Shown one piece after another: positions 23,331-35,016 of a stretch of DNA of 64,000 nt. The notes beneath the pieces were generated by a model. It was not told the DNA's origin, did no database searches, and saw nothing but the letters and a program-made list of their open reading frames with translations. The number at the start of each line of letters is the position of its first letter. Positions within the stretch are counted from its first letter, which is position 1. Origin of the DNA: Eutypa lata (Eukaryota; Ascomycota; Sordariomycetes; Xylariales; Diatrypaceae); the NCBI GenBank assembly GCA_022661535.1, contig JAKULF010000003.1, forward strand, positions 186,001 through 250,000. The letters are read 5' to 3'. The translations under genes and the position numbers were made by a program.

Positions 23331-23830
23331 CCTAAGTTGATATTTCAAGCCATGGATAGGCCTATTCAGGTTTCAGGCGAAGACATCGGCATTGCTCTAC
23401 AGTACAATCGGATCAACTTGGTGGTACTCGCCGGAGAGGAGGCGAAACACAATAGTAGTGCCGGAAACAGGAGCGTGGTAGCGGTGGGAATCCTGCAGCA
23501 AGGCTAAAGCTCATGACAGCAGCATAGTCGGAGAGTGTGTCGAGTTGCTTTATTCGCGACGAGATTCGTAACGCTGAAATCACCGCCCTTGGTCCAGAGC
23601 TTCTTGCCCTCGACGACCGATCCATAGACGACGACGCGCAAATCTGCTACGACGGCAGCCCGGGCGGCGCTACCATGCTCGGAGACGGGGTGTGAGCCAG
23701 GCGCGTGACGGCGCGTGAGAAACTCCGGGAAAGTCCGGTATTTATTGATGTCAGACAGTGAGAAGTTCGCCATGTTGCTGTCGTAATATAGATCCTGGAT
23801 CTTCGATGCCAGCAAGCTAAGCCTACTCAA
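23331..23830 (-). pseudogene. Phosphatidylserine decarboxylase relic (partial, frameshifts and stops)
   Basis: Read on the minus strand, three frame pieces line up in order with phosphatidylserine decarboxylase. First, MANFSLSDINKYRTFPEFLT, then HAPGSHPVSEHG, ADLRVVVYGSV and KKLWTKGGDFSVTN (about 23780-23570). Second, in another frame, IKQLDTLSDYAAVMSFSLA (about 23570-23500). Third, in a further frame, DSHRYHAPVSGTTIVF then LLSGEYHQVDPIVL (about 23493-23415), a stop, and SNADVFA. Family members show the same order: tight FxTFxEFFxRxL start, ADxR, KLWIKGxxF, DYHRFHxPVxG, GEYxxVxP. At least two frameshifts and two stops are present, and the C-terminal self-processing LGST-type region is not found. 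The active enzyme makes phosphatidylethanolamine. This copy is dead and truncated at both ends. Confidence 0.78.
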
Positions 23831-24533
23831 TCACACTATTGTATTCACTGCACCGGGTTAAACGGAGTCAACTCGATTAGTGCATGCCGTCGCAATACTT
23901 CAACTTAGATGCTTCAGAGGTGGCCTGGCAAGACTACTTCTGGTTACTTAGACACTCGCATTGTATTGAGTTCTGTGTCTCTTAGGTCTTCCTGGTTAGA
24001 ATTTAAATATACTGCATATTCTCGAGAGAGATCATATAGAGGCCAGTAACGAAGTCCCATTTGCGGTTTCGCTGTATCCTGTCACTTTCATCACAGAAAA
24101 TTTGTTGAACTATATGCGGTGGGAAGTAAATTCTTCTGGAATATTTGCTTGAACTTCAATCAGGATGTTTTCATGCCTGATTTGCTTATGTCTTCGAGGT
24201 GCATGAGTTACTAGAAAATATTTAACTGGTTATTTTAACTTCGAGATGTAGGCCCTTCTCATTTGTTCAACTGCTTCCTTTTGTTAATCCAATCCCCAAA
24301 TACCTTCGACGTGAAATTACTTCTTGACTATCCTAAAAACCTGCTCTACATGCATGCTACCTACAACCGTATTAATATCAATTGCAAGTTACTGGTTATT
24401 ATGTAAATCACAACACGTAAGCGAGGCCGTTGACCCATATCGTTGCTATGAGAAAAGAATAGAAGTTATATACAAACATAACGCATACATGGTAATTTAT
24501 AAAGCCTTGGACTCATCCTGATGTTATCCTCCG
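23831..24533. other. Intergenic
   Basis: AT-rich spacer with a 65-codon frame (24324-24521, +) without any domain. 3' flank of the SAT4-like gene on the right. Confidence 0.5.
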
Positions 24534-26028
24534 TCAGCGGCTAATAGATGGATGTCTTTCTACTGGGCTGTAGGTGACCTCGGCTGTATGCACGACATTG
24601 ATCTCCAGGTTGTTTCTTGACACCGGAGACTCCAGTCGGCTCGTGCCGGTCCAGTCGGGATGATCTGCTTCGAGGTGGGTTCCGCGGAAGTTTCCACCCT
24701 CTGCAGAAACCTGCACTTTCGTGAGCGTGGACTCGTTTCCGCGCTTGAAGAAGGTAGGCCGGGACCACAGCTTTACCTCATCATCCTCCGCGAAGACCTT
24801 CCTTCCCGACTCCGACTCGTCCCCGGATTCCAGCTCGATGGCGTCTTCCTGCTTGCGACTGCGACTGCGTTGCCTCTTGACCTTGCGAGATACATCGGTG
24901 CCCGCGGTACCCGAGTTGCCTGAATATCCGAAACGCGAGTTGATGAGCCCGGGTATGAATTTCACGAACACCGGCTTGAGGGAGCTGGCTGATGCGCAAA
25001 TAACACAAGCCGATAGTTCGGCGTACATCCAAGACAGCTCATACGAAAGTCCCCACGTGTAGTTGTCGCTTATAAACAAACTAACGGTAAGAGTAGCGTT
25101 GTAAATAGCGACGACGATGACGCTGTAACCCGTTAGTTAGCACACCGTGACACTCCTTTTATGTAGACACATGGACACTTACAAGCCACCTGTCGCAAAC
25201 AGAAGTAGAAGTGATATCTTTTGTCGGCGTGGGATCTGGAGAGGTATAACGATCGGGATCGGGATGAGCAAAATAGCCAAGTCCATGACGATGTTGGCAA
25301 TGGACGCGGCAAGAAAGAAACCGGGCTTGTCAACACATTGACCTTCTTCTGCCAGTGCAAGGTCCCAGGAAGCACTGATCGGGCGACAGCCGAAGATACT
25401 GATCATGGCGTATATGACGGCGTATAGAGCAAAGGCGGCGACTAGCGTCTTCACCACGGTGTGGAATTTCCGGTCGGGGGATATGCGGAGATACAGGAAG
25501 AGCAGCGAGATCTTGGCTAGGTCGGACGAGAGCATATAGAATATGTTCACGGGAACAGTCCACTGCGTTCATCTAGTTAGCAAAAAAAAAAAAAAAAAAA
25601 AAAAAAAAGAAAGTTGTCATATCTCCCCGAATCCTCGTGGCGTACGTACCTTTAGTAAGTCCTCGTACTCTGCATTCGTGACTTGCCAGAAATTCCTACC
25701 GCAACCCCCGTATGTGATCATCCCCATAGTGCAACCGTAGAAGCACCAACAGGATATCATCGCCGCGCCCGACAAATCTAAAAGTGGGAGGTTAGTGATC
25801 AGATCATCGAGGACCGGTGCTCGAGATGATGAACTCACAGTCGTCCGTACGCAGCTTCACCTTCGCAATACTGAGGCGCGCGAACAATCGCAGTCCATAG
25901 ATCAAGGTAGCCAAAGCAAAAGTCGCCGCGCCGATAGCCTGTTGGGTCGTGGCATTTGTTCCCGCCGCCCATCGATCCTCCCCCGGCGGCGGATCTCGCA
26001 CGAATGTTGTCTCCAGCGAGGCCGCCAT
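24534..26028 (-). CDS. SAT4/fungal rhodopsin-domain integral membrane protein, 4 exons, 428 aa
   Basis: Exons 26028-25839, 25777-25650, 25562-25183 and 25122-24534; introns 25778-25838, 25563-25649 and 25123-25182, all GT..AG. The model closes at 429 codons. A short extracellular N-terminus is followed by seven hydrophobic segments: IGAATFALATLIYGLRL, LSGAAMISCWCFYGCTMGM, WTVPVNIFYMLSSDLAKISL, VVKTLVAAFALYAVIYAMIS, FLAASIANIVMDLAILLIPI, ISLLLLFATGGFVIVVAIYN, and LSYELSWMYAELSACVICAS. The motifs DLAKISLLFLYLRI, CVDKPGFFLAASIANIVMDLAILLIPIP and AELSACVICASASSLKPVF match PF20684. The last 150 residues are a polar cytoplasmic tail with KRQRSRSRK and acidic patches. PTH11-like members of this broad class act in surface sensing; most are uncharacterised. 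Intron 2 contains a 27-base poly-A tract. Confidence 0.88.
25582..25608. repeat. Poly-A (27 A) tract in an intron
   Basis: A run of 27 A's (T's on the coding strand) lies inside intron 2 of the SAT4-like gene, forming an extended polypyrimidine stretch before the 3' splice site. Confidence 0.9.
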
Positions 26029-28787
26029 TGCGTTTCCAAAGCTGACCCTTTTGGCCAGCCAAAAAGCAACCTTCTTCCTTCAGTCGTTCTTGTCTTTCGA
26101 GTCGAGATTGTGAAAGAAACCTGGAGTTCGTACGGAAATCTCTCCGAAGACCACTGGGCGGGTTATACGCCCAAGTTACAGGATCCTCGGCCGAGATGGA
26201 ACGTGATATGGGGACTTCCTCTCGATGAAACCTCGTGGATGGTTCTCGACCTCAAGATCCGCAGTACCTCTGATCTCTCCTACCAACTGCAACTTCCAGG
26301 GTGTGTGTATTTTTATTACTCCTCATATCCAGCAGAGGTTTTGTTATAGAAAGGGGTACAAACTTTCCTCCACTGACCACCAGGCCGACCCTGCGAGTTA
26401 ATCGATCTCCTTATAGTTCGAAAGAAAAGTTTTCGCTTAAGATGCCAATGAAACTCTGTGGAAAGGGTTTTCTTTGGAAATATGTGTGTAATTATTCAAG
26501 ATCGTCTGAGGCCTGGCAGCCGCATAAACGACAGGGACACAAGTTAGGCATAGTTCGATTCGGAACGACTCCCCGCTCGGGGATTATTTTGAAACAAATC
26601 CTTCCTATGTACATAACTACTGGTTATGACCCTGGGGAATCTGACGTAAACAAGGATAGGGTCCCGGTGGGATTTGACTCCGCAAAATGTCACGGAATGA
26701 GAAAATGTTTTCTAGATGATATGATGGATGTTGTTATGTCTTAGTTAAATATGCAGACATAACTACAGGCATAAGATGCCTTTAAGCCTGGCTTCGTCCG
26801 GGCACCTATCTATGCTAACTATATGATGTGTATGTCAGCCTTCGATATTTCAGTAGTTATACAGCTGTATAAATATTGGTTCACTAGCTATTCATAGCTA
26901 CTGTGCTAATGAAAAGAATTGATTTTTACGTTTGAACTTTTACAACCGCGTGTGGCTTCGTGAAATACTGTGCAGCATGTACATGGTTACCTGGTTACCA
27001 GACCACAATCTGGTTAGCCAATCCCCAGCAAACTCTACTTCGTAATATTGGACACTGTGGTAGTTACATGACTATATCCCAGTCAGAATCCCCTTGAGTA
27101 CATAACTACATAGTGAGCGGATATTGACATCTACCGGTAATGGAAGTTCAAGTTGACAGGTTAACTACAATACGGACCAGTATAACTGCAAATTTACATG
27201 GTTCAACGCAGGAGGACTTATAAGTACAACCTCATTACACAGCTCTCATATGTAGTCAAAACACGTCGACTTGGGATACGCACCCGGCATTTTCTTAAAG
27301 CACAGGGTAACTACTACATATGTAGTTAAGCGTTCCAACGCGACTTCATTGATATGCTATTCTGACAAGGCCGACATCCGGCAAATGCAATCTTATACTT
27401 AATAACAGGAAGCTAGAGGGGCTGGAGGGGTTTAGATACTTTACAGCCCTGCTCGTGGATCTTCTTAAGCGACGGATCTTCCGTTCTCGCCTAGTAGTCT
27501 CCCTTAGCTCGCGGATATCCCCGCCGCTATTTAACGGTACACTTGTCCCAGCCGGGACGGAAAATGCCGACTTTGCTCTTTCGGGATTAAGTCGCATGCA
27601 TCTATTTCCGGCTTTGACATAAGGCAGCCAATGAGAAAATTTCCTACTCCGTAAATTCTCCTCCCGCTAAGACAAGGGTGTAGCTAATCCATACATACAA
27701 TATCGATATAACTAGTGTTAAGGGGGAAAGAAAAGAAGAAAAGAAATGCATAGGCGGAAGAGGGATTGTTAACTACTGACTACATACTATTTGGATTTGA
27801 ATATCTTAAGTGATCAACTTGATAATCCAACGCGTACGTACGTACATGAAGCTCGCATATGTGGAGAGAGGCTTGCAGATAACTGAGTATGTATGTGTTG
27901 GCACTGTAGTTGATGCATTATTGGGACGATTCGGTGCATAAGATCAATCATACCTTGAGCTAACTGTTTATATAATTAACCCTTGCTAGAATATCCCCAT
28001 GAAATCCTACGTTACAGCAAGATGGAAATGCAGAAGATGATTCACAAACCAGTGCTAAAGAATCCCGTACTGACTCAATGCGAATAAAATCCAAGAAGAA
28101 ATAAGTTCGATCTGCTATTGATCCAGTTGTAAACTCGGTTAGGAACAGTCTACTCGATGATTTTTAAGAATAAGGGTGATGGCATACTTACATACACACA
28201 TACGTGAACGTTCACTGATCACCTTCCCATTGCGCCATTGCCCCAGGACTAGAAGTAATCCAAGCTCAGTAGCTTCAATTTACCCCATGAACGCGGAGTG
28301 GATGGTCCTGATATGTCCCTCACAGGAAGTTTTCCTTCGTAGTTATTACTCCTTGTAGTTATGATCAGCAAGTCAAGTTAGTTAGTCAATTCAACCCGAT
28401 GGTCTGGTGCAAGGCGAGCTGTGCGCTGTGCGAGATGATTTATCAACTCTTGGCGAGCTGACCTGGTTGGACAATACAGGGCTAGCGTAGATAGGATTTT
28501 TTGCAACTTTTACATATCTTTCTCCCCCAGATAACTATGTAGGCATTACCCCGAGAGCCTGGCACCTGCACTTGCATAGCTACAGGCCTTCTCCACCGGT
28601 AAAAGGTGGCGGTCAGAACTTTATGAAACTTCAAGACGTAGCGGCGGTGAATGTACACATCGTATATAGAAAAGGCAAGGGACTCCGGTCTAATTAGAGT
28701 TACACAAACGTCTTTTTTCCCCCTTCTCATTTTCTCAATACGTGATTCCTATAGGTCACTGTACGTAATTAAAAAGAAAAAAAAGAA
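26029..28787. other. Long intergenic region
   Basis: About 2.8 kb between divergent genes. Frames at 25795-26349 and 26301-26744 (+) and 27346-27597 (-) were examined and contain no recognised domain. The last includes a basic Arg-rich stretch (RRERKIRRLRRSTSR) but no start or context that would support a gene. The final 100 bases before 28788 are the SDR promoter and contain an AAAGAAAAAAAAG leader. Confidence 0.45.
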
Positions 28788-29665
28788 ATGGCGAGCACAC
28801 ACCCATTCCAGGACAAGGTTATTGCCGTTACCGGGGCCAGCCGGGGCACCGGCTTCTCCCTAGCGAAATATCTGCTCGTCCGGGGTGCCAAGGTCTCGAT
28901 GGCCGCCACATCGGACGAGAACCTAGCAAAGGCCGTGGCGGATCTCGAGAAGGAGATACCGGGAGTCAGCAACCGCATACTCACGAAGGCGACCGACGTC
29001 AGCAAGCCCGAAGATGTGCAGTCCTGGATAGAAGCGACGGTCGCGAAATGGGGACCCCTGGACGGGGCCGCCAACGTGGCCGCCAAGATGAACGACCGCA
29101 TCTGGCCCATCGAGACGCTGCCCCTGAGCGACCTCCAGGAGATGCTCAACGTCAACGTGGTCGGGACGTTCAACTGCCTCAAGGAGGAGATGAAGAACAT
29201 GAAGAGGGGCGGCAGCATCGTCAACTGCGGCAGCCAGCAGGTCCGCCACGCCTCGGGGCTCATGGGCGCGTATGCCGCGTCGAAGAACGCCGTCCGCGGT
29301 CTATCCCAGGTCGCCGCGTACGAGGGCGGGCCGAAGGGGATCAGAGTCAACCTCTTGTGCCCGTAAGTCTAACTTTGCCTGCCTATCCGTTGTACCGCAA
29401 CTAGGGATGACCGACCAACTAACACGCGCGAAACATCAGCGGATGCATCGATACCGATATGATTAGGCAGCCCCTCGAGCTTCCTAGCGGAGACAAGTGG
29501 ACCATGACGGAAGGTGACCACCTCACCTCGATCATCAAGCGGTATGCGAAGCCGGAGGAGATCGCGGCCTCTATAGCTTTCCTGCTCGGCGACGAAAGCA
29601 AATTCGTGACTAGGCAGGAATGGTACGTCGATGGAGGATGGCTCGAGTCAGACTATGTCGGTTAA
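28788..29665 (+). CDS. Short-chain dehydrogenase/reductase (SDR), 2 exons, 266 aa
   Basis: Exon 1 28788-29362, intron 29363-29439 (GTAAGT..ATCAG), exon 2 29440-29665; closes at 267 codons. The Rossmann glycine motif TGASRGTGF (15-23) binds NAD(P). The usual NNAG is replaced by NVAA (about 98). The catalytic Ser is in IVNCGSQQ and the Tyr/Lys pair in AYAASKNAVRGL. The C-terminus reads FLLGDESKFVTRQEWYVDGGW, the normal classical-SDR ending (FLxSDxSxxxTGxxxxVDGG). Length and layout fit a cytosolic classical SDR, oxidoreduction of a hydroxyl or keto group on an unknown substrate. The next intact genes downstream are an MFS carrier and a Zn2Cys6 regulator, so a shared catabolic or detoxification role is possible but unproven. 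Confidence 0.92.
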
Positions 29666-29807
29666 AATTACTATACGTCTCCTATGAATACTAATGTTAC
29701 ACGATATAATGCGAATTCTATCAAGGCATGAAATAATTTGTTGCTCTTTCCTTCCATCCTATCGAGATTTCTTCAGTTCTTGGACCCCGTAGCTTTAAGT
29801 TTACGTT
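29666..29807. other. 3' flank of SDR gene
   Basis: Short AT-rich stretch between the SDR stop and the foldback element. No terminator motif defined. Confidence 0.4.
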
Positions 29808-29882
29808 ATACATCAGGCCTTTTTTGGCTGTGTAATTGCGTTGCAGCGCAGTTATTACACAGCCAAAAGAGGCCTGATGTAT
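29808..29882. repeat. Foldback element: 29-bp inverted repeat with short structured loop
   Basis: Left arm 29808-29836 and right arm 29854-29882 are inverted copies of ATACATCAGGCCT(T/C)TTTTGGCT... with a single mismatch in 29 positions. The 17-base loop (29837-29853) contains a further TGCG/CGCA pairing. The result is a near-perfect 75-base hairpin between the SDR gene and the HET relic. It could be a tiny MITE-like element, a transcript-end hairpin or a small-RNA precursor. No clear target-site duplication is visible. Confidence 0.85.
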
Positions 29883-30090
29883 GAAGTAACACCTTCCTTA
29901 TTTAGAGGCCGTATAGCGCTACCACATCCAGATGAGCTTCCGCAAGACAACAGATTGACCAAGAGGATCAAGTCAGAAAGTCTAGTTTTCCAATTTCGCA
30001 ACCTAACTTGTTGTCGTAGGTCGGGCTTACATCATAGGCATTGCGCGAGCTCGATAGGTGGACCACGAATATATCTATCATTAACCAAAA

Positions 30091-32036
30091 ATGGCTTCGC
30101 TATACGCCCAATTGCCACTCGATCACCCCGACAAGCAGATCAGACTGTTGCAGATTGAGGCGCCATTGTCTGACAGTAACGACCACAACTTCAGCATGGA
30201 GGCTCACGATCTCCACGACGATGTTCGGCCGTCTTACATTGCCATATCTTACACCTGGGGGGCCCTGATCCCCATTCTGCCCATCACCATCAACGGATGC
30301 GAGATGCAAGTGCAGTTCAACTGCTGGTACGCTTTGTGGCAGATGCGTTACCATGATCACACCAAGAACGAAAAATTATGGATCGACTCCCTCTGTATCA
30401 ACCAGAACGACAACGAAGAGAAACAGTTCCAAGTCGCTATGATGGGGACCATCTACTCATTTGCGATGTGGGTTGCATCGAGCCTTGGCACGGGCGACAG
30501 TATTGGCACTCTGGGACCAACTCTAGCGTCTGAACGCCGCAATGCAACAGGCAGGCTTCGGGATAGATTTAACCAAATGCCTTACTTTGACCGGGTGTAG
30601 ATCAAACAGGAAATTGCCCTCGCTCGCAATGTCACCCTTTTTGGGGGCCTCGAGACTATGTCATGGCTAGACTTTGACCGAGTGATTAACACTGTATCGG
30701 CCTCCCCTTATAACCCCATGGCCAACGACACCACGGGCTCGGACAGCGATACTACTAGCGTGGGAAGCAGCACCACGGTCTCAGACGACGACCACCACCA
30801 CCACCACCACGATGACGACTACGACGACGATGACGATGACGACAACCTCGACCTGGACTCAGACTGCCTGGACTCAGGGGAGAAAAGGAGCAGAGACACG
30901 AAGTTCAACACGAAGTTCAAAGCCAGGATAGCGCCACATTCTACCACCATACAGCTTTGCAATCACCGTGCTAAGACAAGGCAAGTGTGGACATTCGTGG
31001 ATTTGGTCATCACATACCAAAAGGCTAAAGCGACAAACCCACTGGACAAAATTTACGCTCTTCTCTCTCTCCTTCCTGAGGAAGACCCGGTTCGACAAAA
31101 CATCCCCGTTGTATATGGGTCAGGGGCAGTGCTCAACTTGTTCCATAATCTTGTTAAACTTATTTACTGCACATACCGTGACGTCAAGGCTGAAAAGAAG
31201 CACCGTGCGCTCTGTATGATACAAAAGTGGATCATGAAAGGTTGTGACGAGAACATCATGTCTTATATGCGTTCACATGTTCCATCACCTCCTAAGCCTA
31301 GAAATAGAGAACGAATTCGAATTTGCGTCGGCCATGTAGCCTAGCTTTGCAAAGAGGACGACATTGAATTTGAGGGTCAACTTGCAATCGAACGAAAGTT
31401 GTCGACACCACGGGAGATCTTCAAATGGGTGAAGTCTTTGGGGTGTAGCAAGAGCGACTTGCGAGGGGTTGAATCTCTGACACTCCGTTTTGAACCTTTA
31501 CGTATGAAGGTGCTCTGTATGTATGAACGAGAGATAAAACTAGCAGGACTAGTTAAGAAGGTTGTGAAGGCCAAATTATTCATGGTCAATATCGACGTTC
31601 AAGCTGGAGATTGCCTTGGTCAAGTGACAGTGGTAAAGGGGCCAGCGCACATGTAATCTTTCGCAAAGTCACAACAACTTCCGAAGAGAAAGGGGGAAAC
31701 GGCTTTTTAACTCTGTCAGATGGGACGAAACCAAGTGAAACAGCTTTTGTGCTTCATAGCTGGGCTGTGCCAGTGCGCCGAGCCCCAAGAATGCTGTCAT
31801 TGCGGAATGGCCGCTTTACGTTCGGGAGAAATCAAAGTATGGGTCGGATGGAACTGCATTATAATGACGCTTTGTACCCTTTCCTACTGAACTACGGCCC
31901 GCTACCCTCGCTATTATACTCGCGAACCATGGATTTCTTGTCGTGGATAGAAGACACCGAGCGGGTACTGGAGTACCTGAAGGTGGCGAGAGCAAAAGCT
32001 TTATACAGGAAAAAAGACTACTTGGAGGATAAGTAA
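30091..32036 (+). pseudogene. HET-domain (heterokaryon incompatibility) gene, disrupted by two stops and a frameshift
   Basis: One frame runs from 30091 to about 31650, interrupted by TAG at 30598 and TAG at 31342. It then shifts to another frame that continues to 32036. The HET core is plain: IRLLQI, SYIAISYTWG, ITINGCEMQV, KLWIDSLCINQNDNEEKQFQ, VAMMGTIYSFA. The first TAG falls exactly where family members have Trp in the F/Y-W-x-x-QEI motif (here YFDRV*IKQEIALARN). The middle carries a polyHis/polyAsp tract (30788-30845), then TNPLDKIYALLSLLPEE, the conserved DKIYALLGL block. The C-terminal piece has TEAFVLHSW-like family ends. Intact HET proteins trigger cell death after fusion of incompatible strains. 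This copy appears dead unless readthrough or unseen introns exist. Confidence 0.82.
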
Positions 32037-32678
32037 TGGTCTGTCGTTGGTATGGTCTCACGGGCCTTTATACATGCATCCGTAGATATGTCTTGCTGGT
32101 CTTACTCAGTTCTATATTCAGTATGCGCTTCAGATCTATTCCTTCCATATCCTCGCACCCGCTCTTCTCGGTGTATGAGATAAAGTACATTGCCGCGTAG
32201 TGCCCCTGTTAGCTGTGGATGATGCCCCTGACATCCTGAGTACTGGTCGGGTTAATGTTCTAGCTACGCTATTGGACACGCGGGCGACCGCACCCTCCTT
32301 TTCCTAATGAAGTCAATTTAATCTAACCATATAGTTGAGATGCCCAGAACCTAGTCAGGGCGAGCGCAATATGCTGCCAAAAATGCATCGTAAACCTTCT
32401 GATATATAAAAGTCAATGTCACTGAGCACAACAAATACCCGTATCATCACCAAGCTAGGATTGGCTAGTATCTCCACCATCCTCAAGGCCGTTCTGTCTA
32501 TAACTTTATTCTATCACCTATATTATTATATCATGACCAAAGAATACGCTTTGGATACTAGGACACCTTTAAAGTTTAGACCCCTACCAACTATCCTGTC
32601 GTTCATGTATGTAACCAGACAACTTATGGTGCTGTGGTATCACATAGTTATACAGGATGCTAATTGCAATGATCCTGG
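32037..32678. other. Intergenic between HET relic and MFS gene 3' end
   Basis: No gene supported. A 132-codon frame at 32416-32814 (+) overlaps the final MFS exons on the opposite strand and has no domain. Confidence 0.5.
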
Positions 32679-34473
32679 TTACAATCTTGTAGTAGCCTCA
32701 TCATCCGTCGATTCCCGGTCCAAATATTTCTTTACTCGGGTTAAACGCTTCTTGAACCCAAGAAATGATGCTAGAGCAACATGTCAGTCTTTGCGATACC
32801 ACCATAGTTTCTAGACAAACAACTTACAGCAAATGAAGGCTGCTACAAATAAGACCCCAGCGAATATTTGTGCATGTAAGAAACCACTTGTACCTGATTT
32901 CCTCAAACTCAGACCGATCGCTTCTGCGAAAGTGTAGGGGACTGCCAGAGTCACGGCTGAAAGGGATATAGCTGGGTAGTAGGTTAGTATATATATCCTA
33001 CCCCATGTACTGAGTTCCGTTTTTTAGCTTACCAGAAGGCATCAACTGCATGCCAAAAGTCGTAGCAGCCATAGGTGCGTAAGTAGCCCACATGAGGCTG
33101 GGAAACGCACCTAATAGGCTGAACACGATCAAACCGGGGAATGAAGTCCCAGCAAATATCCAGATGAAAAATACAAACAAAGCAGAACAGAGCGTTCCAA
33201 TAGAAGTTACTTTTATTGTCCCAAACCTGTCGCATAACAAGCCGATGATTGGGCGGCCAATCCCCGTCGATACTAGAGATCAATTAGGTATCGACATCAC
33301 GGGGGTAAAGATATAGTTGGCAGAAATGGAGAACCTACAGTTAAACATAGCAGAAGCAAGAGACCCCTGCTGCGCCGAAAACCCAACTTGTTGAGCATAA
33401 GCCGCTAGAGAAAAGATGACTACCACGTAGCCAAGGCTGGACAGCCACGTCCACCCAAGGAAGAGCCAGAAGTCGACCATCTCAAAGAGCTTCCAGTCGA
33501 GGGGTTTCATCTGAGCACCAGTACTCTTGTTACGATCTCGAAGCAGCAGACCACACCCCACGAGAACAACGAAGCAGATCACGGCCATTATTCGAAACGT
33601 CCATGCGATGCCGATGTTCTCAATCATAGCGTTCGACGCCAGCGAATATGCGAGACCACCAAACCCTGTCCCGCTTGTCGCGAGGCCGTTTGCGAGGGAA
33701 CGCCGTTTCTTGAACCATTGAGGGATCAAACTCGCAGTCGCCGTGAAACAGAGCCCCATGCCAGCACCGAAGCAGACACCTTGGCTTAGGACGAGCTGCC
33801 AGATCTCGCGAGAGAACGACGCCGCGATATACGCCCCTCTAAACAACCATCAGTCCAGCTCATTCGAAAAGTCTTTGCAGGATCCGAAAGTAGGACCTAC
33901 GATACAAGAATGGCACCGAAGAATACGGTTACTCGAGGTCCGAAAAGGCGGTGGGAAGCTGTTGCTATTGGAGCGAAGAGAAACGCTACAATATAGTCAG
34001 AAAATATTAACTCACAAGTTCACAGTGTTCATTAATATACTAAGATAGTTGAATACATACCGATGGCGAAAGAAAGCCCTCCGACAAATGCAAACTGTAG
34101 AGGTGTAGCTCCAGGATATGTGTCACTCTTGAGATAGAAAGCCAAGAAAACCCCGAACATCTGAAAACGTTCGTATTAGCCAATTACAACCGGACTTCAA
34201 TAGACGAATACAACTTAACGTACAGAGTTAATGCCAAAAGTGTGAGCAAGTATCAGCCCTACGGCAATTACCATGACCCTATAGTAGTTTCTAGTATAAG
34301 AAAAACTGTTACTGAGTAGGGGTTTGATAGGCTTACCAGCCATAACCACCTTCTTTGAACTCCTCGGCTTCTTCAGTTGGGGGTGAAGGATCCGAATCGA
34401 GAGGTATTTGATGTAGAGGGAATTCCGCCCCGCTAGTGTCACTAGGACAGTGACTTTTGTCTTGAGTAGTCAT
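32679..34473 (-). CDS. MFS transporter, monocarboxylate-transporter (MCT/SLC16-like) family, 8 exons, 445 aa
   Basis: Exons 34473-34337, 34278-34224, 34160-34061, 33985-33901, 33838-33339, 33272-33033, 32956-32828 and 32770-32679; all seven introns (57-76 bases) are GT..AG and the frame closes at 446 codons. An acidic cytosolic leader ends in the family motif EGGYGWVMV (D/EGGxGWxV), the hallmark of fungal MCT homologues. TM1 is IAVGLILAHTFGINS; later motifs are YPGATPLQFAFVGGLSFAI, GVCFGAGMGLCFTATASLIPQWFKKRRSLANGLATSGTGFGG (loop motif WFxxRRxxAxGxAxxGxxxGG) and STGIGRPIIGLLCDRFG. It should move a small carboxylate or related solute across the plasma membrane. It is transcribed divergently from the Zn2Cys6 gene 543 bases away. 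Confidence 0.92.
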
Positions 34474-35016
34474 GCTCTGAAGCGTTTTGATCACCGGTAC
34501 AAGATGTTATAAGAGGCTCAACTAACGTATGCATCAACGTTTCATTGGGTTTATTAAAATGCTTCACCGGCACGAGCTTCTTTCACTCCCTTTATACATC
34601 AGGGTGGTATTTCGTTCTCGATTTGTCAACTCATTACCCAAGGAAGCAATTATAGTGATTTCAACAACCAATGAGGAGTGGGACGTAGCCCCGGCGGAGT
34701 GTGAGCCAACTAGGTATAAATCGTCTCTATCTCCGGATTAAAATGATCAACCAATCAGGGACGTGTCTTATTTCCGTAGAACTCCATCAGGCCCCCCACA
34801 TCCTCGTCATCGTTCATTGATCTAGTTGCTGAGTAGTAGAAAGTGAATCATATTGTTTCGCTTCCTTCCCAAGTTCCCAATCATTCTAATTCGAAGTTCG
34901 AATTTATTATTCTCACGGGGAACAATTACCATTTTTTCCATCGAATGGGTAGTGTTAATCCGCTTCTCTTCCCATGTTTCCGAGCTTTGCCGTAGGGTGA
35001 CTGTGTTGTCGTCTCA
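34474..35016. promoter_or_regulatory. Shared divergent promoter, MFS (-) and Zn2Cys6 regulator (+)
   Basis: 543 bases between two start codons in head-to-head orientation, so it must carry both promoters. The palindromic TTCGAAGTTCGAA near 34890-34902 is a possible regulator site. No classical CGG-N-CCG pair could be assigned with confidence. Confidence 0.5.

Noticed and set aside
27346..27597. 83-codon minus-strand Arg-rich frame
   Set aside because: Isolated, no domain, no clear start context or splice partners.
32416..32814. 132-codon plus-strand frame with a hydrophobic start
   Set aside because: Overlaps MFS exon 8 and the intron before it in antisense and has no recognised domain or splice support.
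34215..34442. 75-codon minus-strand frame starting MTLAGRNSLYIKYL
   Set aside because: Wrong frame across exon 1 and intron 1 of the MFS gene; the correct start is at 34473.
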